NCBI GenBank assembly: GCA_035578155.1
Contig: JAPWDM010000005.1
Coordinates: 54,132,454 to 54,196,453 of the forward strand
Source: Brachynemurus nebulosus
Lineage: Eukaryota; Arthropoda; Insecta; Neuroptera; Myrmeleontidae
Direction of reading: 5' to 3'
Length of the DNA: 64,000 nucleotides
This document shows, piece by piece, positions 12,996-22,431 of the stretch (within the stretch, counting starts at the first letter, position 1; every line of letters begins with the position of its first letter). The notes beneath the pieces are model-generated. The model was not told the origin of the DNA and ran no database searches. It was given only the letters and a program-made list of their open reading frames with translations. Both the position numbers and the translations under genes were made by a program.

Positions 12996-13753
12996 TAGTG
13001 AAATTCCGAATTGGAAATTCAGCTATTACAACCACTCTCATGGCGCGACTTAACTCCGGTACTATGACAGAAACTGTTTTGAGGTCCTAGAAACCGAAAA
13101 TGACATTCACTAAAATTTATATAAATAATGGAGCTCACAAAAATTAAAAAGAAATATGAGTCAGCAATAATAAAATCTATCAACAAGTATAAAAATCTCA
13201 CAAAAACAGCTGACTTATTTCTAAACAAAGCAAAATTTTACAACCAACTCAAAAAACATGAATGTTATCCATACAAAATGAACATCAGAAGATACCAACA
13301 AATTTGTGAGTTTACATGGTGCTTGAAAAGTTCATAAATGAACGAAATATGTATATATCGCAAACCTTAACTAATTGTTTTTGTCAAACTGGTGGAATTC
13401 TCCTAAACATATTTTCACGTATTAAAATTGTAATAGGTATATACATATATATGTATTTATGTGTCCGCGCGATAACTCTCGAACGAAACATCCTATTTTT
13501 ACGAAAGTTGGGAAAATGTTGGAAGTCCAAAAAAATCTTGCATGAGTTATTCAGCCAAACTCGTTCGATGCCCGGAACATGGAGTTTTGGGAATTTTTTG
13601 AGAAAAAAATCTGATTTTTGCTAAAACTTCTCCAAACTCAAAAGTTTTTGCAACATTTTTTTACACCGTTGGAAAGAGGAAAAAAATCACATAAAAAATG
13701 TTATGCCGACTAGTTTCCGAGAAAAACTAATTTTTGCAAATGGAAATTCGCTA
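12996..13753 (-). repeat. R1 repeat, copy d, reverse orientation, with non-R1 centre
   Basis: The R1 ends are inverted here: a TAGTGAAATTCC-like terminus at 12996, and GGAAATTCGCTA at 13742-13753 followed by ATGTTACGCAGGATGCTGCG. Between the two R1 halves (about 13128-13430) is unrelated sequence in place of the usual TA tract. That insert holds a lysine-rich open frame (13128-13337, 69 codons) resembling no family I recognise. Confidence 0.65.
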
Positions 13754-13791
13754 TGTTACGCAGGATGCTGCGACAAAGGTATTTTACTTTT

Positions 13792-15435
13792 ATTACTAGT
13801 GTTCATCCTGCTAGTCACGCACTATTATATTGCTATTTTTTGTACTTACAGAAAATTCATATGAACATTCAAATAAAAATATTGTGAGATTTCTGTTATG
13901 AAATATTTGATATACATATTTTACTTAATATAATATTTTGTTCCAGTGTAAAACTGACTTGTAAAATTTTTTTTACTTTTAATGTCCTCTTGTTAAATAA
14001 TATGTAGAAACAAGTTCCTCTCCTACTAACGATCCTAACGACCTAAAATAATAAAACTGATGGAGATTGTCCGAACACTATGGTAATGTGTTTCGACTTT
14101 CGGTAACACTTTCCAGTATATACCAAACCCCGGATATAAAAATGATTTTTTGTGGCCATTTTTTTAACAGATTTATGTAGGTACTGATACTTAATTAAAT
14201 CGATCTCAATTTAATTATTATTTATTATATTGATCAGTAAGTGAAATTAATGAGTACCTGTACAAGTTGCAAATAAATACATGTTGTATGTATCTGTAAT
14301 ACTTCTAGGTATTATTGGCAAGTAAGTAAGGAGAACTGGTTCACTTTATTCACTATAGTAAGTAGTTACTTAAACTATTATTATTACACATAATATTGTT
14401 ACGTGATAGTGATAGACCACGTTGTCAGGCCATATACTTACTTTACTTAATGTTGTTTTACTTGTTTTTTTTTCAGTGTTTTGTTTTTTATGCGTTCGTT
14501 TGTTTTTTACTATAGTAGTAGCTGGTATTTACGTAAGCAGTGCATAATAATGCAATCAAGGCAGATAGTAAGGTACAAAATTTTATAAATAAATTTGATT
14601 TTTATAACACGAAAAAAATAACTATTGAGAACGTTGAATTTAATAGAAATTAACAGAGGGACATTGAAAACTTGATGTCTCTATCGTTGACGATTTCTAA
14701 AAATTTGGCGTGTTTTTCAAGTAACTCCTGTTCAAATATAGCCAAAATTCTTTTTATAATACACCCTCATCAGATAGAAATGCAATTATATTGCTATATC
14801 TTTTTAAATACAAATTCAGAATATACAGGTTGATAACTATGACTTGCGATTTCGATGTGTATACAAATATGTATATGATAATTGTTTGCAATACATTTTA
14901 GTGCAAAATATTTAATAATCAGTTAAAAATTTATACTTTTATAAAAAGTAAATGTATTTCGTATTAAAAATGCATTTCATATTTAATACATGAAACATCC
15001 TGTATACAAATTATATATTCGTAGTACATGTTTAAATGAATAAAAAATATATTTCTTTCTTTCTTAAAAAGATTACGAAATATGTTTCTTTCTTTCTCGC
15101 ACGTGTATTATAAAAAGAATCATTGCTATATGCGTTGACATATTCATTTCCTACCAAATTATAACATTCATAGCTCAATAAATTGTACATCAATCAGTAC
15201 AATATTTTATATCAACTAAATTTAGTTGTCAAAAGTACTTATTTTTAGATTTATTTTAATGATTAAAATTTTTATCGATACATTAAAAAACTGAAATACA
15301 CAACATGTACTGAAATTGTTTTGAATAACAAAGAAGTAATACAATCTTTGTGTAAAGCAAAATAATGTTATAAGTACGTTAATTAGATTAGAATATATAT
15401 CTACCAAAATAAGTATATATAATAAAAAAGATGAA
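13792..15435. other. AT-rich non-coding stretch
   Basis: No gene, RNA or bounded mobile element was recognised. Simple-sequence patches such as TTTCTTTCTTTC occur near 15055. Confidence 0.45.
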
Positions 15436-15596
15436 AGTAGTTCTTATTATTAAACAAAACCGACATATTATAAGTTTTTTCAGTTACTGACGAATATAGT
15501 TTTATTAGACGTTTAAAAATGAAACAATTTTCTTACATTTTAAGGTTATTTTGTTTTTTTAAGGTTTTCGGTTTTGTTTAATAATAAGAAATACTC
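15436..15596. mobile_element. Small TIR element (about 160 bp)
   Basis: Inverted ends TTCTTATTATTAAACAAAAC (left, 15441) and its complement on the right (15570-15590). Non-coding. It lies next to the TA tract that received the errantivirus. Confidence 0.6.
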
Positions 15597-15606
15597 TCAT
15601 ATTTTT

Positions 15607-15613
<7 letters not shown>

Positions 15614-15662
<49 letters not shown>
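15614..15662. repeat. (TA)n tract, left of the errantivirus
   Basis: This tract was split by the retroelement; its other part follows the 3' LTR at 20754-20781. The duplicated target appears to be ATAT, but its exact length cannot be read inside a dinucleotide repeat. Confidence 0.92.
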
Positions 15663-15667
<5 letters not shown>

Positions 15668-16076
15668 TGGAATGACCACATCCGCCAAATAAGCTACATC
15701 AGCGTCTTCACACAGTCGCCTATACGTTTCATAGAATTTGGTGTCATAGGGCAATTATAACAAACTTATGAACATTAACATATCATATTATAATATTATT
15801 CATATCATCATTTTATTTTTATCTAAAATTGTAATTATACACAACATGTAATATGTATTAATTCTTTATGCTTAATAATCATTATAAAACATATATAAAC
15901 GATTAAAACAAAAGACACATTTAACTTCCGATTTAGCAGTTAAGCTAGGCGTAATCTCTGTTCGGGCATTATTCATTTCTTTGTAATATTTTATTGTATC
16001 AAAATTAATAAAAATTGTGAAAGTTAATTAAAATAAATTTTTTAAAAACTAATTTTAATTGTTGTAAAACATAACT
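15663..16076 (+). repeat. 5' LTR (414 bp)
   Basis: Reading base by base I found no difference from the 3' LTR at 20340-20753. Ends AGTTAT...ATAACT form a 6-bp inverted repeat. A TATA-like box (TATATAA) lies near 15892-15898. Polyadenylation signals AATAAA are at 16007-16012 and 16032-16037. Confidence 0.97.
15892..15898 (+). promoter_or_regulatory. TATA-like box of the 5' LTR
   Basis: TATATAA in ACATATATAAACG, about 110 bp before the first AATAAA. The position suits an LTR promoter. The start site is not proven. Confidence 0.5.
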
Positions 16077-16093
16077 GGCGCAGTCGGTAGGAT
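16076..16093 (+). other. Primer-binding site, tRNA-Ser type
   Basis: TGGCGCAGTCGGTAGG directly abuts the LTR, sharing its last T. It complements the 3' end of insect tRNA-Ser including CCA (known use of tRNA-Ser by 17.6/297-like elements). Confidence 0.85.
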
Positions 16094-16267
16094 TGTTGTT
16101 ACATTGTTGTCGGTTAATTAGTGTATTGTGAGTTAAAAGACTGACGGATCATCAGGACAGTGACTCAACCTTAACGGCTCATTAAGGAAAGTGGTACACA
16201 GTCATCGACCAGCAGTGCGTGGATTCCAATCCTTTAAACAGCAACGAAACCTATCTACTACAAGGAA

Positions 16268-16294
16268 ATGAAAGTAATCTGGAGCATTCTGTGA
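16268..16294 (+). promoter_or_regulatory. Leader mini-ORF ending at a possible env splice donor
   Basis: An ATG at 16268 opens an 8-codon hydrophobic reading frame that stops at 16294. GTGAGTAA at 16291 resembles a 5' splice site and lies just before that stop. In the unspliced RNA this would be a short upstream ORF ahead of gag. A donor here would be in phase with an AG acceptor at 18847-18848, near the start of the env frame, which could supply the signal sequence that the env frame lacks. The polypyrimidine tract at that acceptor is poor, so this is tentative. Confidence 0.4.
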
Positions 16295-16349
16295 GTAAAG
16301 TGATTACACATTTTTTCGCTATTTCATATTTGTTCCTTTCTGCTTATAT

Positions 16350-17735
16350 ATGTCCAAATTTTTACGCCTCAAATTAAAAACACCATCATTTAAACCATAT
16401 CCTAGATCGGACGTTCCTCAGTTGGACGCTGTATACGTAATAACTGAGTCAGGTGCGATTGTATCAGAGAATACGATACAGAGCAACTCTTTAGATTTAG
16501 ATAATATTAGTAATCAATCAAATAATAACCTTATTACTGAATCAAATCAATTACCAAATACTTCTATTAGCTTAAACACCTTTTCAAATACAAAAATAGA
16601 CATGACTTCACAAGAAATAACCGGTTTTTCACAAATATTAGAAGCCTTCAAAATACCGGACCCAATCAAAAATCTTCCGGAATTTAACGGTAACCCAAGA
16701 ACGTTACATGATTTCATAGAGAACGTGGAGGAAATTATGAGTTGCGTTACAATCGATTGGACGCAAGGTTATGGCAAAATGTGGATACGTGCTATCCGCA
16801 ACAAAATTGTTGGTGATGCAAACGAAGTACTGAATATGTACGGTACACCAACCGATTGGAATATTATTAAATCAAATTTAATATCTCATTACGCTGACAA
16901 ACGTAATGAAACAACATTAATTCGTGATTTACACAATTTAAGACAAACTCCAAATCAAAAGATGGAGGAATTCTATGCTCAAATCATAGAAATTCTTTCC
17001 TCTCTGGTTAACTTCACTAAGTTAAATGAATCAAATCAATCAGCTATATCATCTAAATTATCGCTTTTTAAAAATTTAGCAAAAGATGTCTTTCTTGCCG
17101 GACTTCGTGAACCAATAGGCTCCGTAGTAAGAGCTAGAAATCCGGATACTATTCAAAATGCATTTGAATATGCAGTTAGAGAACAAAACATACATTATCA
17201 TCAACGCTCATACATACAACCTCAAACAAACATTAAATTAACACAAAATAGACCTCTTAGGAATATACCGTCTACACCGCAATTTATTCAAAGACCACCC
17301 ATTACATATAATCCTTATTACACACAACAAACACAACAATTTAGACCATTTCAAACACAACAAACACAACAATTTAGACCATTTCAAACACAACAAAACA
17401 CTAGGCAATTTCCAAAACCAACACCCATGGAAATTGGTAGTAATAGGATCAGCATAAGAAATAATAATATTCCTCAGTCACGTACAAATCCTCCACAACA
17501 ACCAAAACCAAATTTTTTCCAAACTCAAAGTAAACCAACCTTTACAAGCAAAGAGCTTCACAATGCAGAAGCACAAAACTATTCATCACTCGATGAATAC
17601 GTCGAATATGTTGATACTAACAACGAAAACGAACAATATTCGGAATACGATCAGTCAAATGATCATATGACACCTCAGGCTGAAATTGACGATCAAAATT
17701 TTCAGTACAATTGGGACCACAGTACGGATACATAG
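16350..17735 (+). CDS. gag: Errantivirus Gag (461 aa)
   Basis: The structural polyprotein that would assemble the particle around element RNA. The first ATG of the frame, 274 bp after the LTR, is the likely start. Residues about 1-80 are Ser/Asn-rich. About 85-270 form an errantivirus-type capsid region, with NLPEFNGNPRTLHDFIENVE and the conserved HYADKRNETTLI. A duplicated 11-residue unit (TQQTQQFRPFQ) lies near 324-346 and PMEIG near 359-363. The C-terminal third is Gln/Asn/Pro-rich with no CCHC zinc knuckle, as in many errantiviruses. No stop or frameshift was seen, so it looks functional. It overlaps the protease frame by 46 bp, with a slippery heptamer inside the overlap. Confidence 0.93.
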   Translation: MSKFLRLKLKTPSFKPYPRSDVPQLDAVYVITESGAIVSENTIQSNSLDLDNISNQSNNNLITESNQLPNTSISLNTFSNTKIDMTSQEITGFSQILEAFKIPDPIKNLPEFNGNPRTLHDFIENVEEIMSCVTIDWTQGYGKMWIRAIRNKIVGDANEVLNMYGTPTDWNIIKSNLISHYADKRNETTLIRDLHNLRQTPNQKMEEFYAQIIEILSSLVNFTKLNESNQSAISSKLSLFKNLAKDVFLAGLREPIGSVVRARNPDTIQNAFEYAVREQNIHYHQRSYIQPQTNIKLTQNRPLRNIPSTPQFIQRPPITYNPYYTQQTQQFRPFQTQQTQQFRPFQTQQNTRQFPKPTPMEIGSNRISIRNNNIPQSRTNPPQQPKPNFFQTQSKPTFTSKELHNAEAQNYSSLDEYVEYVDTNNENEQYSEYDQSNDHMTPQAEIDDQNFQYNWDHSTDT

Positions 17736-18172
17736 AAACGAATCTACTGGAATCAACCTTACCCTATATTCACATAGACAACGGAAACGGACAAGCTCTA
17801 AAATTTCTAATTGACACAGGTTCCTCCCACTCCTTTATAAATCCTGAACACATACATCCCAATGCAACAGAAACCATAAATCCCGTATCTATTAAAGCAT
17901 TATTAGGGACCCACACGGTTACAAAAAAGGTACTTTTACCCACATTTGACGAATTTAATCAAAACGGCACTATTGAATTCTTATTGCTTAAATTTCATGC
18001 CTATTTCGACGGACTCATAGGACTGGACGCACTAAATCAGTTAGGAGCTCAAATTGATATTCCCAACAAACAGTTAATTACACCCTTTGCTAGAAATAAA
18101 TTACTTTTCAAACCAAACATAACTGGCGCAATATATTTCGCAATACGGACGACCAAAAAATATAGTAGTTGA
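17690..18172 (+). CDS. pol: Pol remnant: aspartic protease, truncated polyprotein
   Basis: The frame is open from 17690 with no ATG start and is expected to be made as a Gag-Pol frameshift product. It contains the retroviral-type protease active site: FLIDTGSSHSFINP, with catalytic Asp at codon 17813. Downstream is a second conserved stretch, FDGLIGLDALNQLGAQIDIP, the flap-distal I-(L/I)-G-x-D region of gypsy proteases. After about residue 150 the frame leaves Pol homology at the deletion junction and stops at 18170-18172. Reverse transcriptase and RNase H are absent. The protease domain looks intact, so Gag processing may be possible. Confidence 0.85.
   Translation, partial: RSKFSVQLGPQYGYIETNLLESTLPYIHIDNGNGQALKFLIDTGSSHSFINPEHIHPNATETINPVSIKALLGTHTVTKKVLLPTFDEFNQNGTIEFLLLKFHAYFDGLIGLDALNQLGAQIDIPNKQLITPFARNKLLFKPNITGAIYFAIRTTKKYSS
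17696..17702 (+). promoter_or_regulatory. -1 ribosomal frameshift heptamer A AAT TTT
   Basis: In the gag frame the codons read CAA AAT TTT, giving the canonical X XXY YYZ pattern with X=A, Y=T. It lies in the gag/protease overlap: the protease frame opens at 17690 after a TGA, and gag stops at 17735. The protease frame is -1 relative to gag and has no ATG near its start, so frameshifting is the expected route. Confidence 0.75.
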
Positions 18173-18866
18173 CGCCGAAAAAGGGTTCGATTCTATACGA
18201 TTTAGACAATTTTGTGAAACATACGGAATTAATATACATATAACGGCTATTAGAAGTTCAACGTCAAATTCTCCTGTTGAACGATTTCATTCAACACTCC
18301 TGGAAAAATACCGTATCACTCACGCCACAGACAAATCTTCTTCACCTAGCCTGAAAATGTTACATACAATTTTTATATATAACAACTCCATACATAACGC
18401 CATAAATTGCACTCCATACGAATTATTTTTTGGACGGAAATATGACGCTAAATTAACCCCCAACGCGGAAATGGTACAACAAGAACGTGCAAAGTTCCTA
18501 CGTGAATCATTTCAAAATCAGGTCCAAAACAAAGAAAACAAAATAAATAAAATAAATACTAAACGCGAACCACCCATCAACTATTCACCCAACCAAATAA
18601 GTTATTTTCAAGAAAATAAACAAAATAATAAGTTACATAAAAAATTTAAACAAATCACTATTAAAACTAACAATAGGGCAACAGTGACTGATACTAAAAA
18701 TCGGAAAATCCCTAAAAGAAAACTAAGGCGACCTACCTTGTTACAGAATAACGCTACTCCTGACGAAAATAACGAACATGCAGAGACTCGAAATACGGGA
18801 CTTAACGAACAACCCGGGACTAGTGGCTGTGCAACTAGGGCAGGGCAGACTCAACCAAGGATATAA
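18123..18866 (+). pseudogene. pol: Integrase C-terminal fragment of Pol
   Basis: This frame is open from 18123, just after a TAA, and differs from the protease frame, so the internal deletion also broke the polyprotein frame. It shows the second half of the integrase core: GRPKNIVVDAEKGF with the second catalytic Asp, then SNSPVERFHSTLLEKYR with the catalytic Glu. NAINCTPYELFFGRK and a basic C-terminal tail follow. The zinc-binding N-terminus and the first catalytic Asp are missing. It ends at 18866, overlapping the start of the env frame. The first ATG in frame (18357) is internal and not a credible start. Confidence 0.88.
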
Positions 18867-20352
18867 CAAATTCCTACACATCATTAACCTTAACCTTTAT
18901 AAGGAAAATTTGGAAAAAATTGAAACTTCTTTAAAATATCTCGATAACGATAGCAATTATTTAAATAATTCTCTTAAAAACATAGTCAAATTAAAATTCA
19001 AAGAATTACAAAACACATTTAAACAAATTTACCCTATACGCGTAAAAAGAGCCCTCATAAATGCATTAGGTTCTGCTATAAAATTTATAACCGGTAATAT
19101 GGACAACGAAGATGCGCTAAGAATAAACCAGGATATAGAAAATATCAAATTAAACCAACACAATTTAGTTTCTAGTAGTAATAAACAAATTAAAATCAAC
19201 GACATGATGTTCCAAAGATTTAATAATATTTCAGAACACATAAATTTACAGCAGGATGCCATAAATAAAATTTTCTCCACAATGAGAGATCAAGTAGCGG
19301 GCAATTTAAATAATCGGGAACAGAACTTTCTAAGTGCTTTTCAACATGTTAATCATATAATATATAATATCGATCTATTGCATTCGCATTTGATTCAGCT
19401 AACTCAAGCAATAAATCTTGCAAAACTGAATGTACTTCCTACCCTAATATTGTCCCCCGACGAATTAGATCACGCTTATGAAATTCTACAATCCCAAAAC
19501 CTACCCATTCGATCCTTGTATCAAGTATATGAACTATTAACATTTCAAGCGTACTACAATAACACTAATATCATTTTCAATGTACGTATCCCTATTTTCG
19601 AACCCGAATTTTATCAACTTAACCTTTTGGAACCGTTACCTATAAAAAATAAATCCATAGTAGTCCCATATCCATATATCCTTAGCGGAAAAAATGTAAA
19701 TTACTTTTCAAAAAAGGAATGCCAACAACTGAATAAATTGTACATATGTAATAAAGAAGATTTAGTAAAAATACCACAGACCGACAATTGCTTTAACCGT
19801 ATCCTCCAAGGACAGACAGCAAACTGCACCTACGAGGAATCTGAAGAAACGACAAAAATTAAACAAATAACCCCGCAACATATTATAATCAAAAACGCCA
19901 AAAATCTTACAATTTTCACTACCTGCGGTATAGATCAACGAGCTATAACCGGAACCACATTGATCTACTTCAACAAATGTGAAATCACCATTAAAGGGAC
20001 ACTGTATCGAAACCAGGAATTCAGCGCTACAGAACAACTTCACATTTTACCTCTTCATGAGCTACAAGTTGAACAATACCAGCTATTGCCCAAAATCAAC
20101 CTTAATAAACTTAACATGGCTAACATCGAAAACAGGAAAGAAATAAGCGAAGTAAGGACTACAACATATGTTCATACGTCAAGTCTGTACATAACTATCA
20201 TTTTTCTCATTGTAACTATCATCGTGTACATTACCATCCAGAAAATCATCAGAAACCGACTAGTTAAACGAAATGCATTATCGGCCCATCCAAACGAGCC
20301 AATACTCATCTGGAATAGGCCTCAAACTCAGCGGGGAGGAGTTATGGAATGA
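18778..20352 (+). CDS. env: Errantivirus envelope-type glycoprotein (Env)
   Basis: A 524-codon open frame with the layout of gypsy-type Env, related to baculovirus F proteins. A furin-type site RVKR lies at residues 88-91. It is followed by a glycine/alanine-rich hydrophobic fusion-peptide-like segment (about 92-108), a long ectodomain with Cys residues in the second half, one transmembrane helix about 470-490 (IIFLIVTIIVYITI) and a short basic tail. The first ATG (18778) lies inside the integrase frame and gives no signal peptide. Env is normally made from a spliced RNA, so the real N-terminus may come from the leader. The stop is within the 3' LTR. The frame is fully open, which is notable beside a defective pol. 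Confidence 0.9.
   Translation: MQRLEIRDLTNNPGLVAVQLGQGRLNQGYNKFLHIINLNLYKENLEKIETSLKYLDNDSNYLNNSLKNIVKLKFKELQNTFKQIYPIRVKRALINALGSAIKFITGNMDNEDALRINQDIENIKLNQHNLVSSSNKQIKINDMMFQRFNNISEHINLQQDAINKIFSTMRDQVAGNLNNREQNFLSAFQHVNHIIYNIDLLHSHLIQLTQAINLAKLNVLPTLILSPDELDHAYEILQSQNLPIRSLYQVYELLTFQAYYNNTNIIFNVRIPIFEPEFYQLNLLEPLPIKNKSIVVPYPYILSGKNVNYFSKKECQQLNKLYICNKEDLVKIPQTDNCFNRILQGQTANCTYEESEETTKIKQITPQHIIIKNAKNLTIFTTCGIDQRAITGTTLIYFNKCEITIKGTLYRNQEFSATEQLHILPLHELQVEQYQLLPKINLNKLNMANIENRKEISEVRTTTYVHTSSLYITIIFLIVTIIVYITIQKIIRNRLVKRNALSAHPNEPILIWNRPQTQRGGVME
18847..18848 (+). promoter_or_regulatory. Possible env splice acceptor (AG)
   Basis: GGGCAG at 18843-18848 would join in phase with the leader donor at 16291. 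The upstream pyrimidine content is weak, so this is a candidate only. Confidence 0.3.
20330..20340 (+). other. Polypurine tract (plus-strand primer)
   Basis: GCGGGGAGGA abuts the 3' LTR start, as expected for plus-strand priming. Confidence 0.8.
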
Positions 20353-20748
20353 CCACATCCGCCAAATAAGCTACATCAGCGTCTTCACACAGTCGCCTAT
20401 ACGTTTCATAGAATTTGGTGTCATAGGGCAATTATAACAAACTTATGAACATTAACATATCATATTATAATATTATTCATATCATCATTTTATTTTTATC
20501 TAAAATTGTAATTATACACAACATGTAATATGTATTAATTCTTTATGCTTAATAATCATTATAAAACATATATAAACGATTAAAACAAAAGACACATTTA
20601 ACTTCCGATTTAGCAGTTAAGCTAGGCGTAATCTCTGTTCGGGCATTATTCATTTCTTTGTAATATTTTATTGTATCAAAATTAATAAAAATTGTGAAAG
20701 TTAATTAAAATAAATTTTTTAAAAACTAATTTTAATTGTTGTAAAACA

Positions 20749-20753
<5 letters not shown>
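20340..20753 (+). repeat. 3' LTR (414 bp)
   Basis: Matches the 5' LTR throughout by eye. The env stop lies a few bases inside it. Confidence 0.97.

Positions 20754-20781
<28 letters not shown>
20754..20781. repeat. (TA)n tract, right of the errantivirus
   Basis: Continuation of the TA tract interrupted by the insertion at 15663. Confidence 0.9.
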
Positions 20782-20786
<5 letters not shown>

Positions 20787-21834
20787 TAGATATATTATAT
20801 GGAAACAAGTAAGAATTTTTACAAAAGACTGACTTACTTTGCGTTCTTCGAGTCTCATTTATAATAATATATGAAGTGTAATATAATAGCTGCAGTGGAA
20901 GTAAACTATTGAATAAAAAAGTTTAACAACTAACTCTGATAAATCTGAAAAATTAACAAAAAATGTATGTCATTGACACAAATCTTGTGTATAAATTTGA
21001 CACATATGCTTTGTGTTAAAGTAACACAAAAAATTGAGTGGACCGTTCTGGACATGTGAAATGTGTTAATTTTAACACAAATTTTTTGACTGTGAATAAA
21101 AAAACATTATTAATTTTATGTTGCAAACAAGAATTTCAGCATTATGTTCAATACTGTATTTAAGAATTATTCAATAAAATCTCAAATCAAGTTATAATAC
21201 TTATAATAATAACACACATACTAGTGTAAGTAAATATCTACATTGTATATGTAACGTATTGTTACACTAGTGAAATAAAACCATATTTAACAAGTTCGAA
21301 ATAAAACAACGGAGCAAAAACAAAAAAAAAACGGACAATTTATTAACAGTTCACTTGTTTTATGTCAAAATTAATGATTCAAACGACTGTTCGAAAAGAT
21401 TTATTGATTTTTTGTATTTGAAGCGAGACTGTAGCAGCAAAAAAAATACTTAATGGTAACGTCGGCCGCGTCGTACTTACTGAAATATGAACAAAAAAAA
21501 GCAGTAAATACATATCTAAATGTTTTGAAGCGTATATGAACAAGATTATACAATTTTTTTCTAGAAAAAATCTTACATTAACATTTAAAATGTGGTTCTG
21601 TAGGATAAAAAGTGGTAATGGTTAAAGTGGTAACAGAAATTTTTACGCTTTTTACAATGCAATAATCGAATAATGTTTTTAACTACATTTTCCATACTAA
21701 TTCAAATAAAATTAAAGTTATAAAGTAAGGCCCACCTAAAAAGAAAACTCTAAAAAAAGAAGGAACGTAAATTTAAACAAATGGTTTGCAGAAACAAAAA
21801 CTATATTCCCTTGGTATAGAATACATATTAAAAA
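20782..21834. other. Non-coding stretch without a recognised feature
   Basis: AT-rich. GTGTTAAAGTAACAC-like short inverted motifs occur near 21020. No exon was recognised. Confidence 0.45.
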
Positions 21835-22170
21835 TACCCCTGTCGCAGCATCCTGCATAACATAGCGAATTTCCGTTTATAAAAATTAGTTTTTCTCGGA
21901 AACTAGTTGACATAGAACAATAGTTTAAAGACCTTTTTTATGTAATTTTTTCTCTTCTTTTAAATGGTGTAAAAAAATTTCGCAAAAATTGTTGACTAAA
22001 TGGAAATTTTGGCAAAAAATTAATTTTTTGCAAGAACAAAAAGCATGTTCCTGACATCCGACGTGTCTGGCTAACGAACTTGTCCAACGGTTTGGCATTT
22101 CCAACATTTTCACCAAATTTCGTAAACCTAGGACATTTCGTTCGAGAGTTGTCGTGCGGACACATATATA

Positions 22171-22259
<89 letters not shown>

Positions 22260-22382
22260 AATTTTAGTGAATATTATTTTCGATTTCTAGGCACCTCAAA
22301 ACAAATTTCTGCCATAGTCCCGGGCTCAAGTCGCGGCATGACAGTGGCTGTAATAGCTGAATTCCATTCTGAAAATTCGCTA
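21835..22382 (+). repeat. R1 repeat, copy e (most complete)
   Basis: Both termini are present: CCTGTCGCAGCATCCTGCAT and TAGCGAATTTCC at 21863 on the left, and AATTCGCTA ending at 22382 on the right. The central (TA)n is at 22178-22256. It can serve as the reference copy for the family. Confidence 0.8.
22178..22256. repeat. (TA)n microsatellite
   Basis: Central TA tract of R1 copy e. Confidence 0.95.
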
Positions 22383-22431
22383 AAACAACACGAAACTAAA
22401 AATATTCTCTAAAAACAGCCTTTGCTCTAAT

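Larger units (their letters stand above)
15663..20753 (+). mobile_element. Errantivirus (gypsy-type LTR retroelement with env), internally deleted
   Basis: A 5091-bp element with identical LTRs, a tRNA-Ser primer-binding site, gag, a -1-frame protease, the C-terminal part of integrase, env, and a polypurine tract before the 3' LTR. Errantiviruses are usually 7-8 kb. The missing sequence is reverse transcriptase, RNase H and the front half of integrase, lost at a junction near 18116-18137. The LTR tips AGTTAT/ATAACT and insertion into TA-rich DNA are typical of this group. The element cannot reverse-transcribe itself, but its identical LTRs imply recent mobilisation, probably in trans by a complete relative. 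It lies inside the presumed vg intron 1, antisense to vg. Confidence 0.95.

Noticed and set aside
18357..18866. Separate gene starting at the ATG at 18357
   Set aside because: Integrase homology continues upstream to 18123 in the same frame, so the ATG is internal.
19029..20043. Minus-strand open frames inside env
   Set aside because: Shadows of the env frame on the plus strand.
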